From Anoplolepis gracilipes (lineage: Eukaryota; Arthropoda; Insecta; Hymenoptera; Formicidae): a stretch of 64,000 nucleotides of DNA. This document shows positions 48,038 to 59,291 of this stretch, one piece after another. The DNA lies in the NCBI RefSeq assembly GCF_047496725.1, contig NC_132978.1, forward strand, positions 9,886,501 to 9,950,500, given 5' to 3'. The notes below the pieces were generated by a model. That model saw only the letters and a list, made by a program, of their open reading frames with translations. It was not told where the DNA came from and ran no database searches. A program made the position numbers and the translations under genes. The first letter of the stretch is position 1. Each line of letters begins with the position of its first letter.

Positions 48038-48259
48038 CTAGCGTCTTTCTAATTTCGACATACTCTCGTGCAGGTCAGAGTTGTCTTGCATCAAAAGCGC
48101 CAGGGAGAATTGATATAATCGGTGGATCGCGAACCTAGGAGGTCCGGAACATCCCTCGAATATGCAGTACCAACAGGCGCTGTTCGTTATCTTGCCAACG
48201 ACCGGCAGAAGTCTTAGAGCGGTAACAATCGCTACGGTGGAAACTCGACACGACGACAT
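48038..48259 (-). other. Unassigned protein-like open frame, 73 codons
   Basis: Starts at an ATG (48259 on the minus strand) and ends in TAG. A CACTAG just before the ATG could be an acceptor. The product has a hydrophobic start (VAIVTALRLLPVVG), a short cysteine/tryptophan-rich middle (SACWYCIFEGCSGPP), and an amphipathic end with LHESMSKLERR. Balanced composition makes it more protein-like than its neighbours. No family recognised and no further exon found. Confidence 0.13.
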
Positions 48260-48444
48260 CCACTAGTGCCAGCTTTCGGCCGCGAGTCAATTAATATACG
48301 TCCATTCAAAACGCGACCGCGCCTCCTTGTGCGCCTTGCCTTTCCGCAAAGATACACCCGGTACATCGTGTCGGTCGTGCGGCACGGAAGCCCAGAGCCG
48401 AGTCGAGAGATAGTGAGGGTGATGGAAAGAAGCTGCGAGATGCA

Positions 48445-48446
<2 letters not shown>

Positions 48447-48494
<48 letters not shown>

Positions 48495-48530
48495 AGAGAA
48501 AGAGAAAAAGAGAGAGAGAGAAGGAGAGAC
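48447..48530. repeat. (AG)n microsatellite with AAAG variants
   Basis: A pure AG run of about 20 units, then AGAAAG variants, then AG again. On the minus strand it encodes a serine-leucine-phenylalanine stretch inside a 102-codon frame, which is an artefact. Confidence 0.95.
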
Positions 48531-50189
48531 TGATAGAGAAAGGAAAGCCTCGTATACTTGCTCGCTACACTGAAAAGGGTAGCCCTTGGAGCATAACCAA
48601 GTAGCCCACGACAATAAACAGGGAAACGTTTTATTAATTGCCGAGATCTGTCAGTGTCTCCGGCGAGCGCACTGCCATATTAAATGACCGTACTGCCGAC
48701 CGAAACCGACGCGCGGTGGGCAGCTCTCGGCCAGAACGATGGAGTCGGTCGGTTATGCTCACCAACAATCGGTGGTCGCGGACGTCGAAAGGCCCACAAC
48801 CGTGCGGGGCTCCTTCTAGATATTACATTTCCTCGTGGTGCACGACGAGAGTCGTGGTAGCGCCCGTTGTGGCGTAACAGGAAGGGCTCGGGCAAGAAGC
48901 GGGGAAGCGGGAGGAGAGCAGAGTCTCTAAGATCTCAAGAACCGGTCCGTTAAGACGACCCTGACTGTACTAACCACCTGTAGATACGAACCAACGGATC
49001 CGCGCCATCTTTCTATGTACGTCTATCGAATGGAATTTCTCGATTCTAATCGGGCAAACTCACCGCGCGATACGTTGCTCGGCTCGTCGCGAAGAGTGGC
49101 GGCGCAATCGAAGTAGCGGTAAGATTTGATCTACGCAGATGTAGACGTTATTAACTCTTTGGTATCTACGTTTTTATTTTTCTCGAAATATCGTAAAAAT
49201 CCGCATTTGTCTTCGTAAGATTATCTAATAGTCAGCTTATATAAGTGCGTAAAATATTTTGCTATCGATTAATGTAAAAAAAAAAAAAGACAAGATATAA
49301 CACCTTTTAAGAAGCGATCAAAATTGTCAACGATAACGGTATATTCCTTGATAGTAATTAGCATCGCGACACGTAGAAAACTGTGCGAAAGCGTAGACAT
49401 TGATTCTCTCATGTAATTCCGTCATCTCATCGCGTCTTCGTCGCACATATTGCAATAAGAGCCGTTCAACATTCGTTTAAATGCCGATCAACGTGCGAAA
49501 AGTCGCACAATTATTTTTACCGTTAATGGTTATATAAAAAAATATTATTTTATAAAAGTAGGACAAGACGATGACCTTTTTCTTAGTGTTTTTCTCAACC
49601 GTCAATCTTCTCTTTCAACATTTTACATTATAATATATCTTTACATTATAATTTATGGAGCGCAAAAATCTAGATATAGAATATATTTTTGTACATAAGA
49701 ATAGATGCTCTTTCGCTATCTAATAAATTCTCAAAGCTAAATCTCCTTCATATCGATTAAATCGATTCAGTTTAGACGTTGTCAAAATATATTCCCAATT
49801 CAAATGGCTGTACCTTTAGATACAAATTCGCTTCACTAGCGTGAACGTTTGCTGTGTATGAACTTGGCCCGAAACACGTGTTTTTTTTTTTTTTGTATAT
49901 GTTCGTGTTCAAAGCAGCAGTCGGAGATCACGCGAAAATGCTCGGCGGCATTCATTATAATGTAAGCGCAGAGTGTATATATATATATATATATATATAT
50001 ATTTGCACGCTAATTAGTATACTCGCGCGCGTACAGGCAATAACCTTCATAATCCGAGGTCGCACCAGGTCGGCCGTAACTCAGATACGAGATGATTCGT
50101 ATCGTGTTCCTTACTTCTCTTTTCCTCTTTCCCCCTTGTCTTTCGCTCAACAACCAGCGACGTAGCTTCGAACGGTCCATCGTGACGGT
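48531..50189. other. Non-coding stretch
   Basis: CpG-rich at 48610-49130, AT-rich at 49150-49320 and 49500-49760. A 15-base T run at about 49880-49894 and a (TA)n run at 49976-50002. TTACATTATAAT occurs twice at about 49623-49652. No gene recognised. Confidence 0.5.
49976..50002. repeat. (TA)n microsatellite
   Basis: About 13 TA units. Confidence 0.92.
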
Positions 50190-50228
50190 ATCGCATCGCA
50201 TCGCATCGCATCGCATCGCATCGCATCA
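50190..50228. repeat. (ATCGC)n pentanucleotide repeat, about 7.6 units
   Basis: Perfect tandem copies of ATCGC. Both strands and all frames stay open across it, so it links the overlapping frames of 130 and 137 codons on opposite strands around 50050-50500. Neither looks real. Confidence 0.95.
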
Positions 50229-51152
50229 GCCGGCAGCGGCTGGTAACGGTCGCGTCGCGATTTTTACAATGACGAGCAAACATCGGCAATTCTGTCGTCG
50301 GCAACGGGTTCCTTCGCGTTTTCCAACAATGAGGATCTCTCCTCGCTTTCATACAGCAATGAAATTCCTCCGACGACCACCGCGATGCTACCGGTTCCGC
50401 ATAGTCCTCGACTATTTCGAGTTTCTCGCGATGAATCATGTCGCACTACAACGACATGTACACTCACTCTTTGCCTCGCCTCGCACTCGGATATGTGCCT
50501 CATGAAGGTTAACAACTAACGAGTCGAGGGGAACCCAATGCCGATGATACCGAACTCGGACGTATTCTCGACTATATGAGCGACGTCTGCTACTTGAGAG
50601 AAGTGGAGAGAGCTGATGTCTGACACCCGATTTGTTAGCCCATTCAGTATCCTGTCAGTTGTACCGCGGCGTATGTAATGTCGGTAATTTAATATATGGT
50701 GTTTACAGTAGAGATGATTTTTGCTGGTAATGGGCGGCTCGTTAGCCACTTTTCAAGTTGTTATTCTGCTGATGCAGCAGAAAATGTTACTAATTCGATG
50801 CAATAATATAAGTTAAAAATTTTTTTGTTTTCTGAAAAAAAAAGTAGGCCATTATCGGTGAAATTTGTCTCTATATAATATTAAGTCTACTACTATTGTT
50901 GCCAACGATGGTATATTTAATCTCTTGTATTCCAATGCGTATTGACATTGTGCAATAGAATATGCTATAATAGAATTCACCTTTAATCTTGTCTGCATGA
51001 AAATGGATTGATATTCATCGATGTTTTGAAATAGCAATACGTTTTGCATTCATTCGCTTAATCACAGCGCGAGTATATGTGTCACAAAATAACGGCAACA
51101 TGTCCAAGAGAGATCAGAGATGAAGATAATAGGCTGATCACTAATATATCAC
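50229..51152. other. Non-coding stretch
   Basis: CpG-rich to about 50520, then mixed and AT-rich. No recognised gene or structure. Confidence 0.5.
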
Positions 51153-51235
51153 ATTGTCATCTACGATCATTAATCGACGAGTGATCCTCGCGGTTCTCAG
51201 ACGCAGTCACGCGAAAAAGGAATCACGATTTAACG
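51153..51235. repeat. Decayed repeat family D, copy 1
   Basis: Core CATCTACGATCATTAATCGA, then GATCCTCGCGGTTCTCAGACGCAGTCACGCGAAA in modified form, ending ATTTAACG. Aligns with copies at 51488, 51671 and 52194 in the same orientation. Confidence 0.5.
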
Positions 51236-51487
51236 CGAATGCTCTTTCGGATTTAACTTTGTCAGATTTTCACATTACTGCAAATAATATAATGCAGTTA
51301 GTTATTGGTTTTTACTTTTTGTAGATACACTTGAATCTCGCTGCCGTGAAGGCGAATAAATCTTCGCCTCGCGATGATTCATATAACGTAATAACGCAAC
51401 AGAGAGCTCCATAGAAATGCTTGGATAGTTAACTGTTAACGAATCGAAGAATCAATATCGGCCATATCGAAATCACGCAGGTCACGT

Positions 51488-51560
51488 CTTCATCGTCTAC
51501 GATCGTTGATCGATACGACGATGTCTCGTTCTCGCGTGGCTCACGAAATGCCTCGTTTAA
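51488..51560. repeat. Decayed repeat family D, copy 2
   Basis: Core CGTCTACGATCGTTGATCGA, then TCTCG, CGTGGCTCACGAAATGCCTC and GTTTAA. Closest to copies 1 and 3. Confidence 0.55.
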
Positions 51561-51670
51561 CCGGCGATATAAGTCAGAACATTTCTATTCGACTTGCTAT
51601 TTTTGAGACTTTGTAACACAGATAAATTAATAATCAGAAGAATCGATGAATGTGGAGCTTAAATAAATTG

Positions 51671-51750
51671 CGTCGCCGTCTACAGTCATTGATCAATGCA
51701 CAATCTTAGCGATGAACTCACGAACGGATTGCAAAATGCTTCGTTTCAAA
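51671..51750. repeat. Decayed repeat family D, copy 3
   Basis: Core CGTCTACAGTCATTGATCAA, then GATGAACTCACGAA, TGCAAAATGCTTCGTTTCAA. The tail matches copy 2 (ATGCYTCGTTT). Confidence 0.55.
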
Positions 51751-52193
51751 TCGATGCGTCATAGTTGCAGATTATTGTATAGCTCTCTCAAAGACAGTAA
51801 GTCAAACGTTTCTATCGCTTCATTGACTGGTAATTTAATGTAAATGATATAAATTTTTGAAGAGATTAAACGAGATCAACAAATTATTAATTTGAAATAA
51901 AATTAAAATAAAATATAATAATTATAATAATTTTAAAATAATTTAAAAATATAATACTTAAAATTAAATTAAATAAAAAACTGTTTCTGGATTATAATTA
52001 CGTTTAATAATTTTATTTATTTAAACGCTTTTAATAGCGTAAAACTATATATTATGGCGTGATTTCGCATAGTTCTAAGAAGCCTCGAGCGATAAATCAC
52101 GATACCACAATACGCCAGTGTTTCATAGTTATGTGACACATAGGAAATACTGACGATAGAGACTCGCCTTTGTGGAACGCGGATGGAATCGAC

Positions 52194-52260
52194 TCGTCGT
52201 TGTCCGTCATCATTGATTGATGCGTGACTACGCACGAAGTTCGAAGTCGCAAGTGAGGTC
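52194..52260. repeat. Decayed repeat family D, copy 4
   Basis: Core GTCCGTCATCATTGATTGAT, then GCGTGACTACGCACGAAG. A possible fifth, weaker copy lies at about 53060-53110 (GCTGATTGACGTGACC). Spacing between copies is irregular (about 330, 185 and 520 bp), so this is not a regular satellite. Confidence 0.45.
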
Positions 52261-53255
52261 AGAAGATCCTCCAATTAAACGTTGACCTTATCACGCCACA
52301 ATTCAACGTACAATACAATTTCTCAGCAAATAGCGTGCTCAATTTAATGATCATAAAGGATACTTTGCTGTATGCGTGCTTAACACAAACTTTGAAGATA
52401 TCGTACTAATTATAAAGTGTTTTATTATATATATCCCGTTATGGTACACGAAAAAATCTTCGGTAGCCTCAGCAAGGCTTCCTAGTTCACGTCATTTAAA
52501 TTCTGACTGTGTCTATAAATAAAACAGTAATTTTCGCGAATTTTACAAGCATTTAATTTATTGATTTTATTTATATCTTTTAACAATTTAAATATTTAAT
52601 AATATTTTATTAAATTATATTAATTATTTTTAAAATTATCATTAAAAATAAACGATAATTATATTTAAAGTAAATACATATTTGTTTTAATTATTTTTCT
52701 TCTTACATAATTTTTGAGATAATGTTTAAAATAATCAATACAAATTTAAATATTTTAATTATTATTTTACAAATTAGAATTGATGATAATGATTCTTTTA
52801 AAATTATTATTTTAATTAATAAAATTTCCATATAATTGTACATTTTAAATAAATACTTTTATGTATCTAGTTTTCCTCTTTATGATAAAATGAAAATAAA
52901 TTTTCAAATAATATTTTATTTAAATGAACATATGATTATGTTCGATAATCTGTATTTGTATAAAGTGTATCAGTATTGGTTGATCCATTCTCTATTGAAT
53001 AGATGCGTGGTGACCAGCAAGTAACGTCACGTAAGTAACAAGCACTTTATCAAATCACCTTTAGCGATCGTGGACGGAGATCAGCATCCACGCTGATTGA
53101 CGTGACCTCGCGCGCCCAGGTGGAAAGTCACGCGGGGGGTTGCGCCGGAATCATCCTTTTCGATATCTATTATAGGTACAATCGCGTTGTTATTTCCCAG
53201 ACGATACGTCGCGCACGAGTATCTCTATCGTTCTGCGAGAAGGAGGCCCGTGTTA
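52261..53255. other. Non-coding stretch, very AT-rich
   Basis: 52540-52960 is almost pure A/T with no usable frame. 53040-53160 is CpG-rich with an overlapping hairpin (CGTGGA...TCCACG and ATCAGC...GCTGAT). Confidence 0.55.
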
Positions 53256-53387
53256 GCCTTGTTAGCTGAACATTCTTTAACGATTCCCGTAGCGCGAGTC
53301 TTAGCGGTCGCATTTATAATCTAGCATCGACCGCCTCTCCCTCATCTCCGAATATGCCTTCGCGTTCTTCACATCCGTTCGTCTACA
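53256..53387. repeat. Decayed direct duplication E, copy 1
   Basis: Aligns over about 130 bp with 54086-54212. Shared blocks: CTTGTTAGC, ACATTCTTTA, ATTATAATCTARCATCGA-like (TTATAATCTAGCATCGA here), ACC(G/T) and ATCCG. A forward frame of 99 codons (53354-53653) starts near its end, but the other copy does not preserve it. Confidence 0.6.
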
Positions 53388-54085
53388 TGATGTGTGGCGA
53401 GATTGCATTATATCTCCTATTTACGTTATACATACATCTCTGGGGCCATTATGTCCGCTCTATCTTATTACATGGCTACTCTAGGCTAATCTCGCAACAC
53501 ACAGCGGAACACGGATGTAAAATGTTTAGTACTGAACCATCTAATTGCTATGAAACCGATAATCATCTAATATATTATAAGCTAATACACAATTTTTTTC
53601 TATCTCCGATGATATCGCGTGTTTTCGGTGGATCGACAAAGAACCGAATCTAACTATGTTCTATGTGAAAGGAAAAATCTGTCTGCATATCGTATCTAAG
53701 CATCGACTTCATACGCCGAAGAGGGCAATATAATATGACCATTGGAAGCTACGCGGTGAAAAATCTACTATCGTGATTAACCTCTGCATACATACTTTGC
53801 CATCTCGATAAACCTCCTTAACAAGAATTAAAAGATTTACATGAGAATTATCATTTTCATTTAGAAATGTGAATATTTTAACTATATTCTCTCTCTTTTT
53901 TCTCGAAGCATGAAATATAATTTTTAAACAATTGTTTGGACACGCTCTGTGACTTCTTTATAGAACAAGAAAACTGGAGTTTCATTAATTTTAATACTTT
54001 TAATGTAACCTTACACCTCCATGTATTAATTATATTCTCATTGCCTTACGGAACCACACACGCTATCAACCGACTGAACTAATAT

Positions 54086-54212
54086 TAGTCTTGTTAGCCG
54101 GTCACATTCTTTATCATTCTCAGTACACGTACCATTCACATTATAATCTAACATCGATCACCTTTCGTGTCCGACTTCATTCTCGCTCTCCGTGCACCGT
54201 CTATCCGCGTAC
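54086..54212. repeat. Decayed direct duplication E, copy 2
   Basis: Partner of 53256-53387, offset about 830 bp. The best block is TTATAATCTAACATCGATCA. Confidence 0.6.
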
Positions 54213-55421
54213 GGTGTGTACCTAGGTCTTGTTGTGTGTGGAACCAAAACTGCATGTCCGTCTCGTCATCTCTGTGCACGGCTCCCACGAACGTGTATGT
54301 GTATTTCTATCCACACAGAGACGGACATCGGCGAACGAGACGGATAGGAAGGTAATGTCTATAACGGAATCGCACGGGGGGTAGGAACATACACGAACGC
54401 GGCATATACCGAGAACTAATGCGTTTACGATGTCTGCCTGACAGTACATCAAAGTCCAAGCTCAGTTCCAAGCAAGTCTCTCCTTCTCTCTCCCTGTCTA
54501 TCACGTTTCATCTTCCTCCGTCTGGTCCTTTCTCTCTCCCTGCGTCATCCACTGTCCCGCTTTTAACCCAATATGCCCTCTTCTACATTATGTATTATCA
54601 AGCGCGTTACGTTTCCTTGATTTGATACCGTCGATCGAAGGTCACGATTTTCAGAAATTATTCTCTAGAAGCCTGGTATTACTCGTTAGTGTCAACTTGA
54701 TACTGCGATGAATCTTTCAGAAGATAAAAAATTTTGCTACTTGTAAACCAAGTGCAATAATAATATTCTGCGAATATTATTATATCAGATTATTACAATT
54801 ATAATGTAATAATAGTACAGTCGCTTTTTTGGTTTTTAAATCGTTAAAAATAATTTAGTTATTATTAATAATTTTTTATTTAAAAAAAAAAGATAAAAGT
54901 CATTATTCTTCAGACATAACTAAAAGAGAAAATATAGCCACTATTTTCTTTCCTCATTTATTCTAATTTTATCATTAAAGCAGTATTAATATAAAAGACG
55001 ATTTATCCTTATTATGACTATGTTTACACGAGAGGGAGAGAAAGAGAGAAAATTCTGCAATTTACAGTTAATATAATAAGTTAATACAATTAAACTGTTA
55101 CGTAATAAAAGTATTGTGAGCGCAAAAATTATTTGTGTCAAAGGACAGCGCATTTTTCTTTACTCTGAAAAATTCTCGGAATAGTCTCAAAGTTAAATCC
55201 CTCCGATACATACATCCGACAGATACATCGTGCGCCGAACGCGAGCCTTGCTTCAGGGTTAACACATTCCAGGGAACAAAAAGGGAAAAAGAGTTGCCCA
55301 AAACGCTCCTCGTCGTCGTCGTATGGGGCGTTTGGGGCCCAGCTCAAAAGGGCCTTCACGTACTAACGTCATGAGATGAGACGCGTAAAAGATGAGAAGT
55401 CGGGGGCGTGGCGCTCGGTGG
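54213..55421. other. Non-coding stretch
   Basis: Pyrimidine-rich 54470-54560 (CTCTCTCCC motifs). AT-rich 54710-55100. CpG-rich 55130-55400 with overlapping frames on both strands, none recognised. Confidence 0.5.
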
Positions 55422-55470
55422 TCTCTCTCTCTTTCTCCCTCTCTCTCTCTCTCTCTCTCTTTTCTTTTTC
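55422..55470. repeat. (TC)n / T-rich pyrimidine repeat
   Basis: About 20 TC units with TTTCTCCC and TTTT interruptions. On the minus strand it gives an artefactual E/R-rich run within frames of 95 and 116 codons. Confidence 0.93.
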
Positions 55471-57555
55471 TCTCGACAAGAATCTCTCTCACATCTGCGG
55501 CGGCAGTGCGCAATGAATTCGCGGTTATAAAGCCGCGGTAAATCATTAACGGGCCTCTTCTCTCGTATCTTCGAACTTTCGTCTTTCCGCTTATTTTTCC
55601 TTATTAAGGGCGTAGCGCGATGGCTTAGTCCGGCCAGGATGGAGTTTTGTCGGATGAATATAATCTTTTTATCTGCAATCGCAAAGATGAATGATGGTGT
55701 GAGCAATTTGCGCTTTCTTTAGTCGAATAATTTAATACTGATAAAATTGCAATTGCGTTGCATGAGTAATATTATAGTACCAAACTACGTATAATAATAA
55801 TGATTGTCCCATCATTTTGCTGTTGTTGTTAATAAATGCTTTTCTTGAATAAATTAAAATTATTTCTTGATCCGTTGATTATGAACTTGTTGAATGAACT
55901 GGATATTACACGTATTCTAATTAATTATTTTGAATTAATCCATCTGAAAAAGTCATAAATGCGCGCAAAGAGATTAAACTCACACATTATCAGTTAAGAA
56001 CATTTCGAGCGAATAAATAAACATAATTTATACATTCGATTTGCAATAACTTTACAAACATTATTCTTCTATCTGTAAGTGTAAGTTGAAAAATTATTAC
56101 GTCAACACTCGCACGTTCATGCGTACGAGACATTTATACGCCGCGTCTCGTTCGTGTAATTGACACTCGCTCTGTGTGCGCGCGCGTTTAATGAACCGCA
56201 ACGCGAATAGTCACTTCCAAGGAAAGAGACGGACGACGAAATTTACATTCCATTGGTGTTTGCACGCGGCATTTTCTTTCAAAAATTCATCAGCACACAA
56301 ACAGGAAAGCATATCGTTGCCATCGGCTCGGCCGCGGTATGCACGCCTGCGCGTGCACGACTATATACGATCGTGATGTACAAGGTGTTGCGGGTAAACG
56401 GTCAACAAACTGGCCGGGAGCCGAGGATAAATGAACGAAATTTCGGCACCTGTGGTATGCCTCGCGATTCATACGTATACATGCGTGCTCGCTCGTACAC
56501 GCAAGCTCGGCCGCAGTGTTTACACGTGTACCGTTTCTTCTTCGGGAAGGAGAAAGGGGAGAGAAGCGATGCTAAGACAGGACGAACATGTCGAGCGCGT
56601 TAAAACAGCGCGACTCGTTAATTAAGCGATTGCGTCACTCTCTCGCGAAGTTTGTTTTCGGCGTGAAATATCGCGCGGAGCGTTCCGTACAACGACCGAA
56701 TCTGCTGCTCTCTATCTCGTCCTTCGAGGCCGCAGTCCCGTCCGGATTAAATTGAGAAATATGTCGCGTGGCATAAAAAATAATTGGAGCGATCTTTCTC
56801 CGGCATGTAAACGCGCGGCGCGATGAGATTGGCCGGATTCTTTTGGGAACCGGCGACGCGAATAGGTGCGATCGTTCGTGGATATCAGACCAGATCCGTG
56901 TGAGTTGTGGAATTTCGACCGATCAGTTGGATTTAAAACTGAAGGACGGTATAGCCCATATTTCTCGAGCCCGCATGATCGCGGTTAAAAAATTTGGCTC
57001 CCAGCGGACGCGCTTCCCTCTTAGTATTTGAATATCTCAAACAGTCACCAGCTACACGTTATCTCGATTAATAAATCTCGCGTAAAGTTGTTTTTTGCGC
57101 GTGCGTAACGAAAGGCGCGATACATGTATGAAAACACATACATACGCATACATTCCGGCCTGCGTACGTCATCCTATAATCTTCCAATTTTCTACCGTGC
57201 CGATTAAAAATATTAATCGCCTCCGGTCCTGTTCTCCTTTATTTATTCAATGCGGCCCGCGCACGTAAATAAGAACAAATAACGGAGGACATCATGTCGC
57301 TTCGAAATTCCGCCCAGCTCCTTATCGACGAACAGGCCGCGTCCGGAGGTACCAATTGCATCCATTACCGCGTCGCGCGCGCTGCTTGATCGCAAACTTG
57401 TAAGATGTAAGAGAGGAAGGTCGCCGTGGCACTTTGAATGATCCGTCAGTCAAGTGAGACACTTATACACGCAGACACGCAAAAATATAAGGCTGTTTGC
57501 CGGTATAGTACTTAAAAAGCCGTTATCAAACGCCGTTTCGTCGTTTACATCATGG
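55471..57555. other. Non-coding stretch
   Basis: AT-rich 55730-56100, CpG-rich 56100-57450. Several overlapping 60-116 codon frames at 56176-56625, rich in R, A, C and T, unrecognised. About 55615-55635 carries a string like a tRNA A box (TGGCTTAGTCCGG) without a B box or clover-leaf. Confidence 0.5.
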
Positions 57556-57571
57556 TATATATATATATATA
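57556..57571. repeat. Short (TA)n run
   Basis: Eight TA units. Confidence 0.85.
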
Positions 57572-59264
57572 CCTAGTTACTCATCTGATCTAGCTTTAAG
57601 ACAATCTATCCACAGTTTACTCTTAATAATCATCTTGGATGACTCATGTAAAGTGACGTATTGGAATTATGGATTACTGAAAACAGAGAAGACGCTCCTC
57701 TAATACAGACGTAAAAAAAGACAATAAAAAAATTTTAGATTAGACTTTTTCTCCGTAATATTTCTACAAATATTAAAAATATTTTTTTATCTATAAATGC
57801 ATTCTACTAGTCATCATTAGCAGAGCACTCTTCGTACTTTTATTCTGAATTTTTATTCGTATTGTTGAGCGTAAACTATTATTTATATGAAAATTTACAT
57901 TTTTTTTTGTAAATATATTCTGTTTTTTTTTTCAACGAATTATATATTTGTCGAAAGAAAACTGTATAAATTCTTCTTTATCAACTTCTTCTTCTATCGC
58001 CCTGCGCTCTTATATCGTTCTATTAGTAGCTCGACTAGCTGACGTTCAAATCAAAGTGTGTATGGTGGAAGACAAGAAGCTGCACGAGAAAGCCAACAGA
58101 AGATCCGTATCGCAATCTTGTTGGGCCGAATGAAGAAATGTAAACGTCAATTAATTACATTTTATTGATACACTTACGTCGTGTACTTGCGCGTCTGTTT
58201 TCTACTAACCACGTTCGACCGATCACTGCATCCGAATAGGCTCCTTTTGTCAGTACGTGTATCGTTAAGTAACGTAAAAGGGGAGGTTTTGCTTCTCGTG
58301 GACCTAATCCACCCGTCGTTCTCAGTTAATGACATCAGGAGATCGCGAAATCGAGATAGAATCGATCGTGTCTGGCCGACAGACGCGGAGCCGCGCTAAT
58401 CGTGCGAAAACGATCGTGCCTTAATCGAACGTGTTGGCGACGACCGCGATACGACTATAATCATGCGAGGATCTCGAAAAAGCGTTGCGATCAGCAAGTA
58501 ATGTTGCCACATTATTCACAACTCGAAGCACCCGATACGCTCCAATTTAGATACCGATCAATAATCGAGGTTGGTTTGTTAACGAGTGTCATGTATATTT
58601 ACGCACAGTTAATAATAGTTCTTCTAACATGCAATACATATTGTAAATAGTGTAGATTGGAAAATTAATAAAATAACTAGGTAGTATAATGTTACGAGAT
58701 AGATAAAGAGAAAAAGAAAGATTTATATATTTATTTTTTTCTACAGTTATAATTTTTCTCTCGCGAAAATTTAACCAAATTGAAATGAGCAAGTCCATAA
58801 GTTTGATATTGAAAATTATTTTTGCATTTTTTAAATATGAATCTTATATAAATTTTGACATTAACAATTTTTACCTCTATACTGTTTAAATACGCTTCGT
58901 TGAGTGATCTTTACAGGCTATAATAATGGGGTTCTACCCTCCGTCAAACGAGCAGACGTGATAATTCCATTTTCCTCACCCACGCGTGAAGAGTGGGATG
59001 TGTCGGAGGTGTTAAGCGAACCTAATAATTCTATAGAGAATCAGAAATGCCGTGTGAGTGCGATAAGCACGCAACGCCCCGGCCGCGGCCGGGCGCTGCG
59101 CTTATGCAATAAAATAATGCGCGTTGCTTTTCATCGTGTAAGTACTATGGCGTTATCGAAGAGAATAAATGCGCGTGTAAGGTGTCAGTCAAGAAACAGC
59201 GCGAGTCGCTCCATAATAATAACGTAACAACGAAGAATCCGTAACAATGTCGAGATGGTAGTGA
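57572..59264. other. Non-coding stretch
   Basis: AT-rich 57700-57970 and 58620-58900, CpG-rich 58180-58600 and 58950-59220. Frames of 60-107 codons, none recognised. Confidence 0.5.
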
Positions 59265-59291
59265 CGGCGGCGGCGGCGGCGGCGGCGGCGG
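59265..59291. repeat. (CGG)n trinucleotide repeat, 9 units
   Basis: Nine CGG units. The 174-codon minus frame 59189-59713 crosses it as a poly-arginine run and a second minus frame crosses it as poly-proline, which shows both are open because of composition. Confidence 0.93.

Noticed and set aside
50047..50505. Overlapping 130- and 137-codon frames on opposite strands
   Set aside because: Both are held open by the (ATCGC)n repeat, which has no stop in any frame.
51153..52260. Repeated cores as a CRISPR array or a regular satellite
   Set aside because: Copies are diverged and irregularly spaced, and the DNA is eukaryotic in style.
53071..53080. TGGACGGAGA, like the start of miR-184
   Set aside because: Bases after the tenth differ, and the local hairpin there pairs differently from the known precursor.
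55628..55641. TGGCTTAGTCCGG, like a tRNA A box
   Set aside because: No B box downstream and no clover-leaf fold.
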